Shown here: piece by piece, positions 1-8,914 of the stretch
Layout: every line of letters starts with the position of its first letter
Position numbering within the stretch: the stretch's first letter is position 1
Origin: Deltaproteobacteria bacterium
Lineage (GTDB): Bacteria; Myxococcota_A; Polyangia; Haliangiales; Haliangiaceae
NCBI GenBank assembly: GCA_025353585.1
Contig: JANXOM010000257.1
Coordinates: forward strand, 1 to 39,740
Direction: 5' to 3'
DNA length: 39,740 bases
Translations under genes and position numbers: made by a program
Notes under the pieces: generated by a model
The model's database searches: none
What the model was told of the DNA's origin: nothing
The model's input: only the letters and a program-made list of their open reading frames with translations

Positions 1-1
1 C

Positions 2-658
2 GGCGGCGGCGGCGGGGTCGGCGGCACCGGGATCGGCGCGGCGGGGGGTGGCGTCGGCGGGGCGGGCGGCGGCGTGCTCGAGCTGACGGCCGGCGGCGAT
101 CTCGCGGTCGGGGACGTCACGGCGATCGGCGGCACCGGCACGCCGACGGCCGCGGCCGGCAACGGCGGGGGCGGGGGCGGCGGCGCCGGTGGCACCGTCA
201 TGCTGCGCGCGCGTCACGCGCTGAGCTTCACGAGCGTGCTCGCGACGGGCGGGCTCGCGGGCGGCGGCGGTAGCGTCGCGAGCTTCGCGGGCGGCGATGG
301 CCGCGTCCGCGTCGATGTCCCGACGTCGACGCTGGCGATCGGCTCGACGCCGGCCGCGTTCCGCGGACCCGTGCTCGGGGCGAACACGAGCCTGATCGTG
401 CGCACCGCGACGCCGACGTTCACCGTCTTCGGCGCGGTCGACAAGTCGTTCAGCTATTTCTTCACGAACGCCGCCGGCGCGCAGGCCGGACCGTCGCTCC
501 TCGTCGGTCCGAGCGGCTCGCAGACCGTCACGCTGCCCGCCGACAAGCCGTTCGCGCGCGGCATCAACCACCTCTGCCTGCTGGTCGAGGGCGGCGCCGC
601 CGCCTCGGGGCCCGAGGCCCAGAGCTGCACCGACTTCGTCTACCTGTACACGCCCTGA
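2..658 (+). CDS. Glycine-rich protein, C-terminal part (5' truncated)
   Basis: The reading frame is open to the left edge, so the true start lies outside the window. The first ~75 visible residues are Gly/Ala/Val-rich runs in the style of parallel beta-helix or Gly-rich secreted proteins. The last ~90 residues are ordinary and resemble a beta-sandwich, with two Cys near the end (NHLCLL and AQSCTDF) that could form a disulfide. This suggests an exported or surface protein, but no named family is recognised. The stop codon is followed two bases later by a strong hairpin. Confidence is high that the frame is coding and low for any function. Confidence 0.7.
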   Translation, partial: GGGGGVGGTGIGAAGGGVGGAGGGVLELTAGGDLAVGDVTAIGGTGTPTAAAGNGGGGGGGAGGTVMLRARHALSFTSVLATGGLAGGGGSVASFAGGDGRVRVDVPTSTLAIGSTPAAFRGPVLGANTSLIVRTATPTFTVFGAVDKSFSYFFTNAAGAQAGPSLLVGPSGSQTVTLPADKPFARGINHLCLLVEGGAAASGPEAQSCTDFVYLYTP

Positions 659-660
659 CT

Positions 661-689
661 CAGAGCCCGCGAATAAATCGCGGTCTCTG
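661..689 (+). terminator. Hairpin at 3' end of the Gly-rich gene
   Basis: CAGAG-c-CCGCGA / loop ATAAA / TCGCGG-t-CTCTG forms an 11-bp stem with one internal mismatch, two bases after the stop codon. There is no T-tract, so it is either a U-less intrinsic terminator or an mRNA 3'-end stabiliser. Confidence 0.5.
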
Positions 690-736
690 TCGATCGGCTC
701 GTCGGCTCCGCCGCCGGCGCCTGTCCGGAGGAGATT

Positions 737-754
737 GCCCGCGAAGACGCGGGC
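737..754 (-). terminator. Hairpin directly after the stop of the macroglobulin-like gene
   Basis: GCCCGCG / loop TCTT (minus strand) / CGCGGGC is a perfect 7-bp stem that begins on the first base after the TGA stop of the minus-strand gene. No T-tract follows. It faces the hairpin at 661-689 across the convergent gap. Confidence 0.5.
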
Positions 755-3700
755 TCAGCGCTGGGGCGGGGCCGTCTCGAGGATCGCGGCGCCGCTCGTG
801 TCGCTGCAGACGAGGATCGCGAACCGCTCGACGCGGTCGAGGTCGTCGGTGGAGAGCGTCGCGTAGTCGAACCAGCCGCGCAGGTCGGTGTAGCCGTCCT
901 TGTAGAACGCCACGGCGCCGCCGCGCATGCGCGCGTAGACCTTCACGTATGTCGCCGGCAGCGGGGCCCGGTCGCTCGCGCGCTGCACGCGGACCTGACC
1001 GAACTGGTGCGCCAGCGTCGGCGCGAGGTCGTTGGCGTAGTGCACCTTCGCGACGCGGCGGCCGCCGCCGACGCCCTCGACCACGACGTTCTTACCGCGC
1101 AGCGGGGCCGGCCAGGGGACGAGGTGCTCCGGAGCCGGCGCGACGAGCTGCTCGCGGTGGCCCGGCGCGATGAACGAGAACCGCGCCACGTCGCTCGCGA
1201 CGAACGGCTGCCGCGAGAACAGCAGCTCGATGTCCATCTCGAAGTAGCGGAGCTCGAGCTGGGGCACGTGCTGCTGGCGCACCCGGACACCGGCCGCGTC
1301 CACGGCGAGATCGAACGTGGGCTGGCCCCGCGCGAGCTCGGCGTGCTGGGCGTCGCGCCCGCTCGAGGTGATCTCCGACCGCCCTTGCCCAGGCTCTGCC
1401 GAGGCGGCGCCGCTCGGGTCGGGGAGCGCGCCCCCGACCGCGGACGCGGCCTCGGGGCTGATGATGCCCGTGACCTCGTCGAGCATCGCGAGCAGCGCGT
1501 CGTACCGGCGGCGCCAGCGCTCGATCGGCACGCCGCGGAACGGCTCGGCCCACGCGCGCGCGGTCGCGACATCGCCGACCAGGCACGCCGCGTACGCCAC
1601 GAGGTACGCGTGCTGCATGCGATCGACGACCGGCGGGCCCGCCGGGCCGAGTTGCCCGAGTTGCCCGAGTTGCTCGAGTTGCCCGAGTTGCCCGAGCGCG
1701 TGCTGGGCCGCCGCGGTGCGGTCCTGCGCGAGCATGTACGCCGCCGCCGCGAGCCAGTCCTCGCCCGTCGGCGCGGCGCGATGCGAGACGAGATCGAGGA
1801 AGCGCCGGTACTGCTCGGCGAGCCCGTCGTTCAGGATGCGGAGCTTGCCGCCGAGCGTGTGCGCGCGCGCGTTGACCAGCGGCGCGAGCTCGAGGTGCTC
1901 GTACGCGCCGAGATCCTCGGCGTCGAGGCCCACGGCCGGCATCGCGAGCACGGGCCCGGCCGCCATCAGCTCCTCGCCGCGCGCGCGCAGGCTCGTGCGG
2001 ATGCGCACCAGGTCGCGGTGCAAGAGCGCGTACCCCCACAGCGTGGGATGGAACGCGCGGCGCGCCTCGAGCACGCCGAGGATCGCGTCGTACGCGGCGC
2101 GGTCCTTGAGCCGCCACGCCACGCGCTCGAGATCCAGCGTCGCGAGGTTCTCGGCCGCGAGCAGCGCCACCACCTCCGCGAGCGAGCCGCGCTGCGAGAC
2201 GTACGCCCACGAGACCGTGTCGGGCGCCGCGCCGCCGGTCACGACCTCGAGCGCCACGGGCGGCGCCGCCGCGACGATCACGCCGCCGCGCGACACGTGC
2301 ACCGGGAAGTGGCTCCACGTACCTGGCGCCGGGAAGTAGAACGCGTACTCGTGGCCATGCGTGCCGTACGGCTCGAGGATCACGTCGAGGGTGTGCGTCG
2401 CGCGCGCGCCGGCCACGCCGATGCTGCCGCGCGGGATCTGCACGAGCGCCGAGATCCGCTGGCGCGTGCTCGACGGGTTCGCCAGCACGACGAGGCACGT
2501 GTAGACGACGCCCGGCGTCAGCGGCCCCGTCACGTAGCGCTCCACCTGCTGGCCATCCACGAAGCGGTAGCGGTCGTCCGTACGCACGTAGCTCGTGCCG
2601 ACCACGAGCGGCGGACCGCCCGGGACCAGCTCCCCGTCGACGATCTGCGAGGTGCCGACGAGCGCCGTGCCCGCCGCGGTGATCGTGAGCCGCGGACCCT
2701 CCGGCAGGATCGCGTGCGCACCCGGCACGAACGGTAGATCGATCAGCGCGAGCGCGCACAGGCTCTCGGCGAAGCTCGTCGTCGCGAGGCCGAGGGCGGA
2801 CGACAGGAAGCCAGTCGGGTCGCCGGCGTGCGCGGCGAGGTCGCGCCATAGCCGGTTCGGCGCGATCATCGCGGAGGTCGACTCGGCGGGCGTGCGCTTC
2901 CACCAGTTCGTCTCCGCCCATTCCTGCGTGCGATCGGCGCCGCGGAACAGCGGCGGCGCGGCCCGCCGGCGCGCGCGGTCCTCGACGAGCCCGTCACCGT
3001 CGTCTTCCGCGAACTCCATCTTCGCCGCCCCGCCCCCGCCGCCGGCGCGCGTCAGGCTCGCCATGCGCGCGGGCGCGGGCGCCTTCTTCGCGCTCGGCTC
3101 CGACCGGGGCGCGGCCGACATCGCCATCGCCAGCGAGGGAGCGGGACTCCCGGCCGGCGCCATCTGCGCGAGCTGGTACTCGCCCGTCGAGTCCGAGGCC
3201 GCGAACGCCTCGTCGGCCGCGCCCGCGATCGCGTCGTCGCCGTCCAGCGCGGCCGCGCCGAGGAGCGCATCGACGCGCCGCACGTCCCCCGCGGGATCGG
3301 GCGGCTGGATCGCGACCTCGTCCGCGAGTAGCCGCGCCACGAGCGGGCCATCCGTCGGCCGCTGCCACGCGAGCAGCGCGCGCTCGACCGCGTTGAGCCG
3401 GGCGAGCCCGGCCGGCTCGACGTAAGCGGCGAGATCCTCGTCGAGGAGCCAGCGGTCGACGAACGTCTTCACGCGCTTGTGCACGAGCGTCGGGCGCACC
3501 ACCGCCTCGAAGAACGCGCGGTCCTTTGCGTGCAGGAACAGGTGCAGCTCGTGGCACGCGAACTTGCTGTAGAGGTCGGCGCGCTCGGTCGCCGCGAGGG
3601 CGTGCCAGCGCACGACGAACCCGAACTCGCGCAGCGTGGGGTCGTCGCGGAGCGCGAGCAGGTACGCGTGCGCGCGCTCGAGGGAGTCGAGGAGGTGGAC

Positions 3701-6700
3701 CTTGGCGGTGACGAGATCTTCGATGACGACCTGGCCGCCGGGGCGGAGCGGGGCGATCGCCTTCTGCTGCGTCGCGTGGCGGTCGGCCGCGAGCGCGATC
3801 CGCAGGCGCAGGTCACGCGGCACGAGCGCCGTCTCGGGCAGCGGCACGCCGTGCGTGGCCCACCCGGCCGGATCGTCGAGGACGAGCGTGACATGCGTGG
3901 CATCGCCGAGCGCCGCGCGCGCGATGACGATGGTGCCGGTCTCGTCGGGGACGAGGTTCGCCAGCACGGCGGGAGGCGCGGCGAGGAAGTCGTACGCCGC
4001 GTACGCCTGCCCGTCGCCCGCGCTCCCAACCCCGGTGGCGCTCGCGCTCCCGAACCCGGGGCGGCCGCCTACCATCGGGGCCTGCGCCGGCGCGAAGTGG
4101 CCGCCGGGGCGGGCCGCCGCGACCGCCGTCGTCGTGGTGCGCCGCGCCCACGGATGCAGGAGCAGGCTCGGTCGCTCGAGCAGGCTGCCCGGATAGCGCG
4201 GCTGCGTGCGGCGATCGAGGATGTAGCGGTACTCGTCGCCGAGCTCGCGGCCCGAGACGTACAGCGCCGTGCGGACCCGATCGGCGCGGCGGGCGAGGGC
4301 CGGCGCGCGCAGGGGCTCGAGCGGCCAGGCGAGCGCATCGACAAACCGCGTCGCGAGCACGTGGACGCGGGTGCGCGGCGAGACGTCGCGCACGCCGAGG
4401 CGCAGCTCGTCGCCGGTGAGCTCGAGGCTCGTGAACGCCGGCACGGGCCGCGACCGCTCGAGCACGGCGGCGGGCGTGACGAGCGACGTGCCGACGAGCG
4501 CGCCGAGGACGATCGTGATCGGCACCGGCTCGAGGCCCGGCGCGCGGAGCAGGTACTCGCCCGGCGGTAGCGCCGGGATCAGGAGGCCACCGGCGAGCGG
4601 CGCGAGCTCCACCGGAACATGGCGCAGCGGCGCGGCGCCGCGCAGCTCGACGAGCGAGGCCCGCTCGATGGTCTCGCCGGCGTCGCGCAGCGGCGGGAGG
4701 GCGAGCGCGACGTCGGCGCCCGCGAGCAGCACGACGGCGCGCGCGGGCGTGGTGTCCTCGACGGTCCAGTCCTGGCGCATCCCGCCGATCGAGGCTCCGA
4801 TCTCCGCGACGCCGGCGAGCGCACCGAGCTCCACGCGGCCCGCGTCGTCGGTCGCGAGCTCGGCGACGACGGCATCGCGCGACCAGCGGTGCCGCAACGT
4901 GACCGTCATGGGGCGCCGCGCGCGCGGCTCGCCGGTCTTGCCGAGCGCCGACACGACCCAACCGCCCGCGGTGTGCGCGAGGTACAGCGCGTCGGTCGCG
5001 AGGGTCTCGGTCATCTGCGCGACGCGCGTGGTGACGGATTGCACGAGCTCCTGCTCGCGCTGCTCGCTGATCACCTCCACCGTGCCGCGGACGGTCACCG
5101 CCACCACGGTCAGGTCGTCGCCCAGCGGCCACTCGAGGACCGTGGCGTCGTCATCGCTGAGGAGGAGCGGCAGGGACTTCGCGACCTGGACGCCGTGACG
5201 ATCCGTGAGCGTGACGTCCCATGTCGGGCGCTTGAGGAGCGCGAGGGAGGCCGGCGCGCCGGCGACGGTGAGGGCGAGCCGGGCGATCGCGCGCGCGGTG
5301 CGGCCAGACGTCAGGCCCTCGCGCTCGACGAGCAGGCGCAGGCCGAGCGCGTAGCTCTCCGCGCGCAGGTCGAGGTGCGCGACGCTCGTGACGTCGCCCG
5401 CGGCGAGGAGCATCGGCACGCGCGCCGGCGCCGTCGAGAACGGGACCACGAGCTCGCCGCGCTCGTCGGCCGTGTACGCGCGCTCGCCGAGCCACGCCTG
5501 GGCACCGGGCAGCGGGACGCCGGCCTCGTCGATGACGGTGACGACGTGCCCGGCCGCGCCGATCCGCACGACGTGGCGCAGCCGGCCGGTGCGGATGACC
5601 GCGCGGCTCGACATGCCGTTGCCGATCAGGTCGATGACGTACGTGCCCGCGCGCGCGCACATCGGGAGCTCGATGTGGCGGCGAGCGCGGCGGATCGCCG
5701 GCTCCGCGTACCGCAGCACGAGCTCGTTCGTCGCGGTGAGCCCGTCGAGGTCGAGGTCGGTGTCGACCGGGCGCTTCGTGTGCTCGAAGTACGCGATCGG
5801 ATCGACGCGGAACACCTTCACCACGAGCTCCGCGACGTTCTTGACGTCCGCGTCGAGCGCGACCGGCTGGCCGGCCTCGAAGCGCGTCGGGTTGCTGGCG
5901 CACCACGTCAGGTCCACGCGGTCGCGCAGCGCGGCGGCGCGGGCGGGCCCCAGGACGAGGGTCGCGCGGTCGGCGTCCGTCGCGCCGGACAGGAGCGCGG
6001 CCGTCGCCAGGACGGCGTCGAGCCACGCGCGCTCGAGCCACGGCGCCACGGTCGCCGCGCACGCGGGGTCGAGCTGGAGCAGATCGGCGACGAGGGTCGC
6101 GTCGTCGCCGGCCACGGGGAGCCCCGTGGTCCCCGTGAAGTCGGTGCCGGGCTGCACGAAGTCCGTGCGCGTGATGTTCTCGACGGGCCGCGCGAAGTGG
6201 CTCGTCGCGCGCGGCAAGCGCAGGAACGCGTCGAACAGCGCGCGATCGACGACGCCACGGCGGCGTCCCCCGTCGAGCAGGTGCCACAGGACGTGCGCCT
6301 TGAGCGAGTTGCTCGCGGGCGGCAGCGTCTGGACGAACGCCCACAGCTCGTGGAGGTACGCGTCCCGCGCCTCGCGATCGAGCTCGAGGTCCACGCTCGC
6401 GGGGGGTTGCATGCGCAGGATCACGGCCGCGAGCCAGCCCGCGTGCGTGCGGACGTCCGGCGCGCGGACAGCCACGGCCTCGAGCTGCGCGAGGGTCAGC
6501 TGCGCGTGGGCGGGGAGCGACCCGAAGCTGCCGCTGCCCCGCGTGGCGAGATCGGCGGCGACGAGATCGACCAGCGCCGGGTGCGGGGTGTGGCCGATCC
6601 GCGTGAGGAGGACGCGGCGGCGCTGCGGATCGATATCCCAGCCGACGAGCTCCTGGCAGCCCTCGTCGGTGACGCGCGCGAGGTTCGTGCCGACCCCGGC

Positions 6701-7084
6701 CGCGAGCTGCAGCTGCATGACGCCCACGAACGCGTCGTCGGCCAGGCGGGTCGGCCGCGTGGGATCGACCTCGGGCACCTCGGCCTCGTGCCAGTGCGAG
6801 ACGCCGAGCACATCGCGGAGCCGATCCGCGGCGACGGCGGCTACGTCCTCGGGACCGCCGAGCCGATACAGCGTCTGCCGCAGGCGCAGCCGCTCGTACG
6901 TCTCGGTCGCTCCGTGGCGGCCCGGCCACGCGTCGAGCAGCGCGTCGACCTCGTCGAGCAGGCCGCGGTGCTGGGCGTCCAGCCCGCGGAAGTAGTCGTG
7001 GTCCTCGCTGCCGGGGAGGAGCTGCGCGAGCGCAGCGGTCCGGTCGGTCGACAAGGCGAGGGCCTCGAGGAGCTCTAATTCCAT
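755..7084 (-). CDS. Giant alpha-2-macroglobulin-like multidomain protein (2109 aa)
   Basis: ATG start, 2109 residues. Residues ~1-390 look helical. At ~395-560 there is a beta-rich stretch resembling macroglobulin (MG) domains: a phrase like 'VKVFRVDP..YFEH', then a Gly-turn segment, then VTVIDEAGVPLPGAQAWLG, which is typical of carboxypeptidase-regulatory/MG2 folds. Further beta-rich segments follow, then a low-complexity Ala/Pro linker (~1310-1400) and a C-terminal region with more beta-sandwich and helical-repeat character. I see no thioester motif (GCGEQ) and no convincing signal peptide, both unusual for a bacterial A2M. It is divergent from the extensin-like gene, with a 32-bp shared promoter region. 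A TAGGCT hexamer lies 8 bases before the ATG. The coding frame is secure. The A2M relationship is inferred from pattern only, and the cellular location is unknown. Confidence 0.7.
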   Translation of the reverse strand: MELELLEALALSTDRTAALAQLLPGSEDHDYFRGLDAQHRGLLDEVDALLDAWPGRHGATETYERLRLRQTLYRLGGPEDVAAVAADRLRDVLGVSHWHEAEVPEVDPTRPTRLADDAFVGVMQLQLAAGVGTNLARVTDEGCQELVGWDIDPQRRRVLLTRIGHTPHPALVDLVAADLATRGSGSFGSLPAHAQLTLAQLEAVAVRAPDVRTHAGWLAAVILRMQPPASVDLELDREARDAYLHELWAFVQTLPPASNSLKAHVLWHLLDGGRRRGVVDRALFDAFLRLPRATSHFARPVENITRTDFVQPGTDFTGTTGLPVAGDDATLVADLLQLDPACAATVAPWLERAWLDAVLATAALLSGATDADRATLVLGPARAAALRDRVDLTWCASNPTRFEAGQPVALDADVKNVAELVVKVFRVDPIAYFEHTKRPVDTDLDLDGLTATNELVLRYAEPAIRRARRHIELPMCARAGTYVIDLIGNGMSSRAVIRTGRLRHVVRIGAAGHVVTVIDEAGVPLPGAQAWLGERAYTADERGELVVPFSTAPARVPMLLAAGDVTSVAHLDLRAESYALGLRLLVEREGLTSGRTARAIARLALTVAGAPASLALLKRPTWDVTLTDRHGVQVAKSLPLLLSDDDATVLEWPLGDDLTVVAVTVRGTVEVISEQREQELVQSVTTRVAQMTETLATDALYLAHTAGGWVVSALGKTGEPRARRPMTVTLRHRWSRDAVVAELATDDAGRVELGALAGVAEIGASIGGMRQDWTVEDTTPARAVVLLAGADVALALPPLRDAGETIERASLVELRGAAPLRHVPVELAPLAGGLLIPALPPGEYLLRAPGLEPVPITIVLGALVGTSLVTPAAVLERSRPVPAFTSLELTGDELRLGVRDVSPRTRVHVLATRFVDALAWPLEPLRAPALARRADRVRTALYVSGRELGDEYRYILDRRTQPRYPGSLLERPSLLLHPWARRTTTTAVAAARPGGHFAPAQAPMVGGRPGFGSASATGVGSAGDGQAYAAYDFLAAPPAVLANLVPDETGTIVIARAALGDATHVTLVLDDPAGWATHGVPLPETALVPRDLRLRIALAADRHATQQKAIAPLRPGGQVVIEDLVTAKVHLLDSLERAHAYLLALRDDPTLREFGFVVRWHALAATERADLYSKFACHELHLFLHAKDRAFFEAVVRPTLVHKRVKTFVDRWLLDEDLAAYVEPAGLARLNAVERALLAWQRPTDGPLVARLLADEVAIQPPDPAGDVRRVDALLGAAALDGDDAIAGAADEAFAASDSTGEYQLAQMAPAGSPAPSLAMAMSAAPRSEPSAKKAPAPARMASLTRAGGGGGAAKMEFAEDDGDGLVEDRARRRAAPPLFRGADRTQEWAETNWWKRTPAESTSAMIAPNRLWRDLAAHAGDPTGFLSSALGLATTSFAESLCALALIDLPFVPGAHAILPEGPRLTITAAGTALVGTSQIVDGELVPGGPPLVVGTSYVRTDDRYRFVDGQQVERYVTGPLTPGVVYTCLVVLANPSSTRQRISALVQIPRGSIGVAGARATHTLDVILEPYGTHGHEYAFYFPAPGTWSHFPVHVSRGGVIVAAAPPVALEVVTGGAAPDTVSWAYVSQRGSLAEVVALLAAENLATLDLERVAWRLKDRAAYDAILGVLEARRAFHPTLWGYALLHRDLVRIRTSLRARGEELMAAGPVLAMPAVGLDAEDLGAYEHLELAPLVNARAHTLGGKLRILNDGLAEQYRRFLDLVSHRAAPTGEDWLAAAAYMLAQDRTAAAQHALGQLGQLEQLGQLGQLGPAGPPVVDRMQHAYLVAYAACLVGDVATARAWAEPFRGVPIERWRRRYDALLAMLDEVTGIISPEAASAVGGALPDPSGAASAEPGQGRSEITSSGRDAQHAELARGQPTFDLAVDAAGVRVRQQHVPQLELRYFEMDIELLFSRQPFVASDVARFSFIAPGHREQLVAPAPEHLVPWPAPLRGKNVVVEGVGGGRRVAKVHYANDLAPTLAHQFGQVRVQRASDRAPLPATYVKVYARMRGGAVAFYKDGYTDLRGWFDYATLSTDDLDRVERFAILVCSDTSGAAILETAPPQR
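1649..1693. repeat. 9-bp tandem repeat, five copies, in coding sequence
   Basis: Five consecutive copies of GAGTTGCCC (third copy GAGTTGCTC) lie inside the macroglobulin-like gene. On the minus strand they encode a Gly-Gln-Leu tripeptide repeat, one unit being Glu-Gln-Leu. The unit is a multiple of three, so copy-number change would stay in frame. Confidence 0.9.
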
Positions 7085-7092
7085 TGCCGCGA

Positions 7093-7109
7093 AGCCTATC
7101 GTGTATAAC
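7093..7109. promoter_or_regulatory. Overlapping divergent -10 elements
   Basis: Plus strand: TATAAC (7104-7109) lies 7 bases before the ATG at 7117. Minus strand: TAGGCT (7098-7093) lies 8 bases before the ATG at 7084. The start codons are 32 bases apart, so the two promoters must interfere sterically. Both spacings place transcription starts at or within a few bases of the start codon. Confidence 0.5.
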
Positions 7110-7116
7110 CCGGCGC

Positions 7117-7896
7117 ATGCGCCGCCCTGTCCTCGTCCTTGCCTTGCTCGCGGGAGTGACCGCGCCGGCCGCCGCGAAGACAGGCAAGAAGACGACGGAC
7201 AAAAAGGCCGCGAAGAAGTCCGACAAGCGCGCCGCCCGCGAGTCGACCAAGGTCTCGGCGAGCCATCACTTCAAGGCCGACAACATGCCGCGCGGCTGGC
7301 AGTGGCCGCCCTCCAGGACGATGGAGTCGGTGGAGAAGACCTGCGAGCAGAAGCTCGACGCGCTCGGCGTCACGTGGCAGGCCGCGACGCGCGAGGGGCA
7401 TGTCACGGACGCGATCGTGGTGCCGGACATGACGCTCGGCGGCGTGCAGTTCCTCGGCACCTACACGAAGGACAGGCCGCAGATGATGGACTGCGAGCTC
7501 GCGCTGGCGTGGACGAGCTTCGCGCCGCAGTTGCACGAGCTCGGCGTGACCGAGGTGCACTTCGGCAGCATCTATCGCTGGACCAAGGTGCGCGCGTTCG
7601 GCAAGACGAAGGACGTGCTGTCGCGGCACGCGCTCGGGCTCGCGATGGACGTGGCGTACTTCGTCGACGGCGCCGGCCGCCAGGCGTGGGTCGGCCGCGA
7701 CTACAAGTCCGGCGACGAGCTGCTCCTGAACGTCGAGAAGGCCGTCAACGACAGCGGCCTCTTCCGGCTGCTGCTGACGCCGAAGAACGATCCGATCTCG
7801 CACAAGGATCACTTTCACTTCGAAGCAAACCCGGACTTCACCCCCCTGCCAGCGGAAGACCCGCTGCCCGACGACCCCGACCGCGTCGATATCTGA
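7117..7896 (+). CDS. Extensin-like C-terminal / M15-like peptidase, secreted
   Basis: 259 residues. An in-frame upstream TTG (7084) exists, but the ATG at 7117 begins a clean signal peptide (MRRPVLVLALLAGVTAPAAA). A Lys-rich linker follows (~21-50). The catalytic-like domain contains SRHALGLAMDV (His171, Asp178) and DHFHFE (His232, His234), the zinc-binding pattern of the LAS/M15 peptidoglycan peptidase fold as found in the extensin-like C-terminal family. Expected role: periplasmic cleavage or binding of peptidoglycan peptides. Cys residues (TCEQK, DCELA) near the domain start could pair. Family assignment is fairly sure, substrate is not. Confidence 0.85.
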   Translation: MRRPVLVLALLAGVTAPAAAKTGKKTTDKKAAKKSDKRAARESTKVSASHHFKADNMPRGWQWPPSRTMESVEKTCEQKLDALGVTWQAATREGHVTDAIVVPDMTLGGVQFLGTYTKDRPQMMDCELALAWTSFAPQLHELGVTEVHFGSIYRWTKVRAFGKTKDVLSRHALGLAMDVAYFVDGAGRQAWVGRDYKSGDELLLNVEKAVNDSGLFRLLLTPKNDPISHKDHFHFEANPDFTPLPAEDPLPDDPDRVDI

Positions 7897-7897
7897 C

Positions 7898-7915
7898 GGC
7901 GCGTACTCGCGCGCC
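7898..7915 (+). terminator. Hairpin just after the M15-like gene
   Basis: GGCGCG / TACTCG / CGCGCC is a perfect 6-bp stem starting one base after the stop codon, in the 31-bp gap before the convergent lipoprotein gene. No T-tract. Confidence 0.4.
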
Positions 7916-7927
7916 CGGTTCATCTGG

Positions 7928-8914
7928 CTAGAGCGACACCCGGACGCAGGTCTGGTACCAGCGCGCGCCCAGCCGCTCGTCGCGCTGGACCACCCAGAGC
8001 GCGACATCCGTCGGGCCGGTCAGGTCGTTCTCGCTCGGCGCGTTCCAGTCCGTGTACAGGTCAGCCGGGTTGCCAAAGGCGTCCGTCGGGCCGCCCGTGA
8101 AGCCGCTCGAGAAGCCGCCGTACGTCGCCGACCAGCCGTAGGTCAGGCTCTCGGTGAACGTGGCCGTCTTGCCGTCGACCGTGAGCACCGAGTACGTCTC
8201 GCGCGAGCCGGGCGTCTCCACCGGCGTGAAGCGGATCGAGTCGCCGGGCGCCACCACCAGCGGCGTCGGCTGATCCGCGCAGCGCCCGAGCTGCATCGGC
8301 ACCGGCCCGAGGTCGTTCACGGCCGCGTCGAGGTCGACCAACGACGGGTTCGTGTTCGCCACGCGCCCGGCTGGCAAGGACGGCGCGAGCCGCAGGGACT
8401 TGCTCGCGAACAGATCCAGCGCCGGATCGCCTCCCTCGCCCCCGACGCGCAGCGCGATCTCGTAGTCGATGCCGTCGAGCCCGTGCAGCTGATCGTCCGC
8501 GAGCGTGCTCTCGACCACGGCGAGGAGATCCGCGTCCGGCCGCACCGTCGCGCACATCGTCGGCGCCGGCACCGTGGTGTCCGGATCGTCCTCGAAGCCG
8601 CTGCCGATCAGCGCCTGCGGATCGCCGTCGTTGCACCGCTCGTCGCCGGACAGCGGACAGATCGTCATCGACCAGGCGAGCCGCCGCGTGTTGTACGGAT
8701 CGGCGACGAGCGCGCACATCGTGGCCGGCATCACCTGCGCGAGCAGATCCGCCGCGCTCGGCGGGTTCGCGAGATCCACCGTCACCACCTGCTCCGGCGT
8801 GTCGGCCTCCATCGCGATCACGCGGATGTCGACGACGATATCCGGATCCTGGAACGAGCCGCACGCGGTCAACGCCACCGCCGCCACCACGCCGAGCCCG
8901 GGCGCGCGCCTCAC
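7928..8914 (-). CDS. Lipoprotein translationally coupled to the TonB receptor
   Basis: 328 residues from a GTG that overlaps the receptor's stop codon (GTGA). A second GTG three bases upstream would also serve. The frame is open far upstream, but that part is antisense or shadow sequence within the receptor gene. Signal: VRRAPGLGVVAAVALTACGS, with lipobox LTAC. The mature protein has several Cys (e.g. ATMCALV, TICPLSGDERC) and a final domain rich in Gly/Thr. No named family is recognised. The 4-bp overlap with the receptor suggests an accessory outer-membrane or periplasmic partner such as a surface substrate-binding lipoprotein. That role is inferred from context only. Confidence 0.8.
   Translation of the reverse strand: MRRAPGLGVVAAVALTACGSFQDPDIVVDIRVIAMEADTPEQVVTVDLANPPSAADLLAQVMPATMCALVADPYNTRRLAWSMTICPLSGDERCNDGDPQALIGSGFEDDPDTTVPAPTMCATVRPDADLLAVVESTLADDQLHGLDGIDYEIALRVGGEGGDPALDLFASKSLRLAPSLPAGRVANTNPSLVDLDAAVNDLGPVPMQLGRCADQPTPLVVAPGDSIRFTPVETPGSRETYSVLTVDGKTATFTESLTYGWSATYGGFSSGFTGGPTDAFGNPADLYTDWNAPSENDLTGPTDVALWVVQRDERLGARWYQTCVRVSL

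Noticed and set aside
1649-1693. CRISPR-like array
   Set aside because: The units are contiguous 9-mers without spacers and lie in a coding frame, so it is a microsatellite.
1007-2737. Long plus-strand open frames inside the macroglobulin-like gene (also 4619-7078)
   Set aside because: They are antisense shadows caused by GC-rich third positions; translations are Arg/Ala/His-rich with no domain or signal, whereas the minus frame has protein-like composition throughout.
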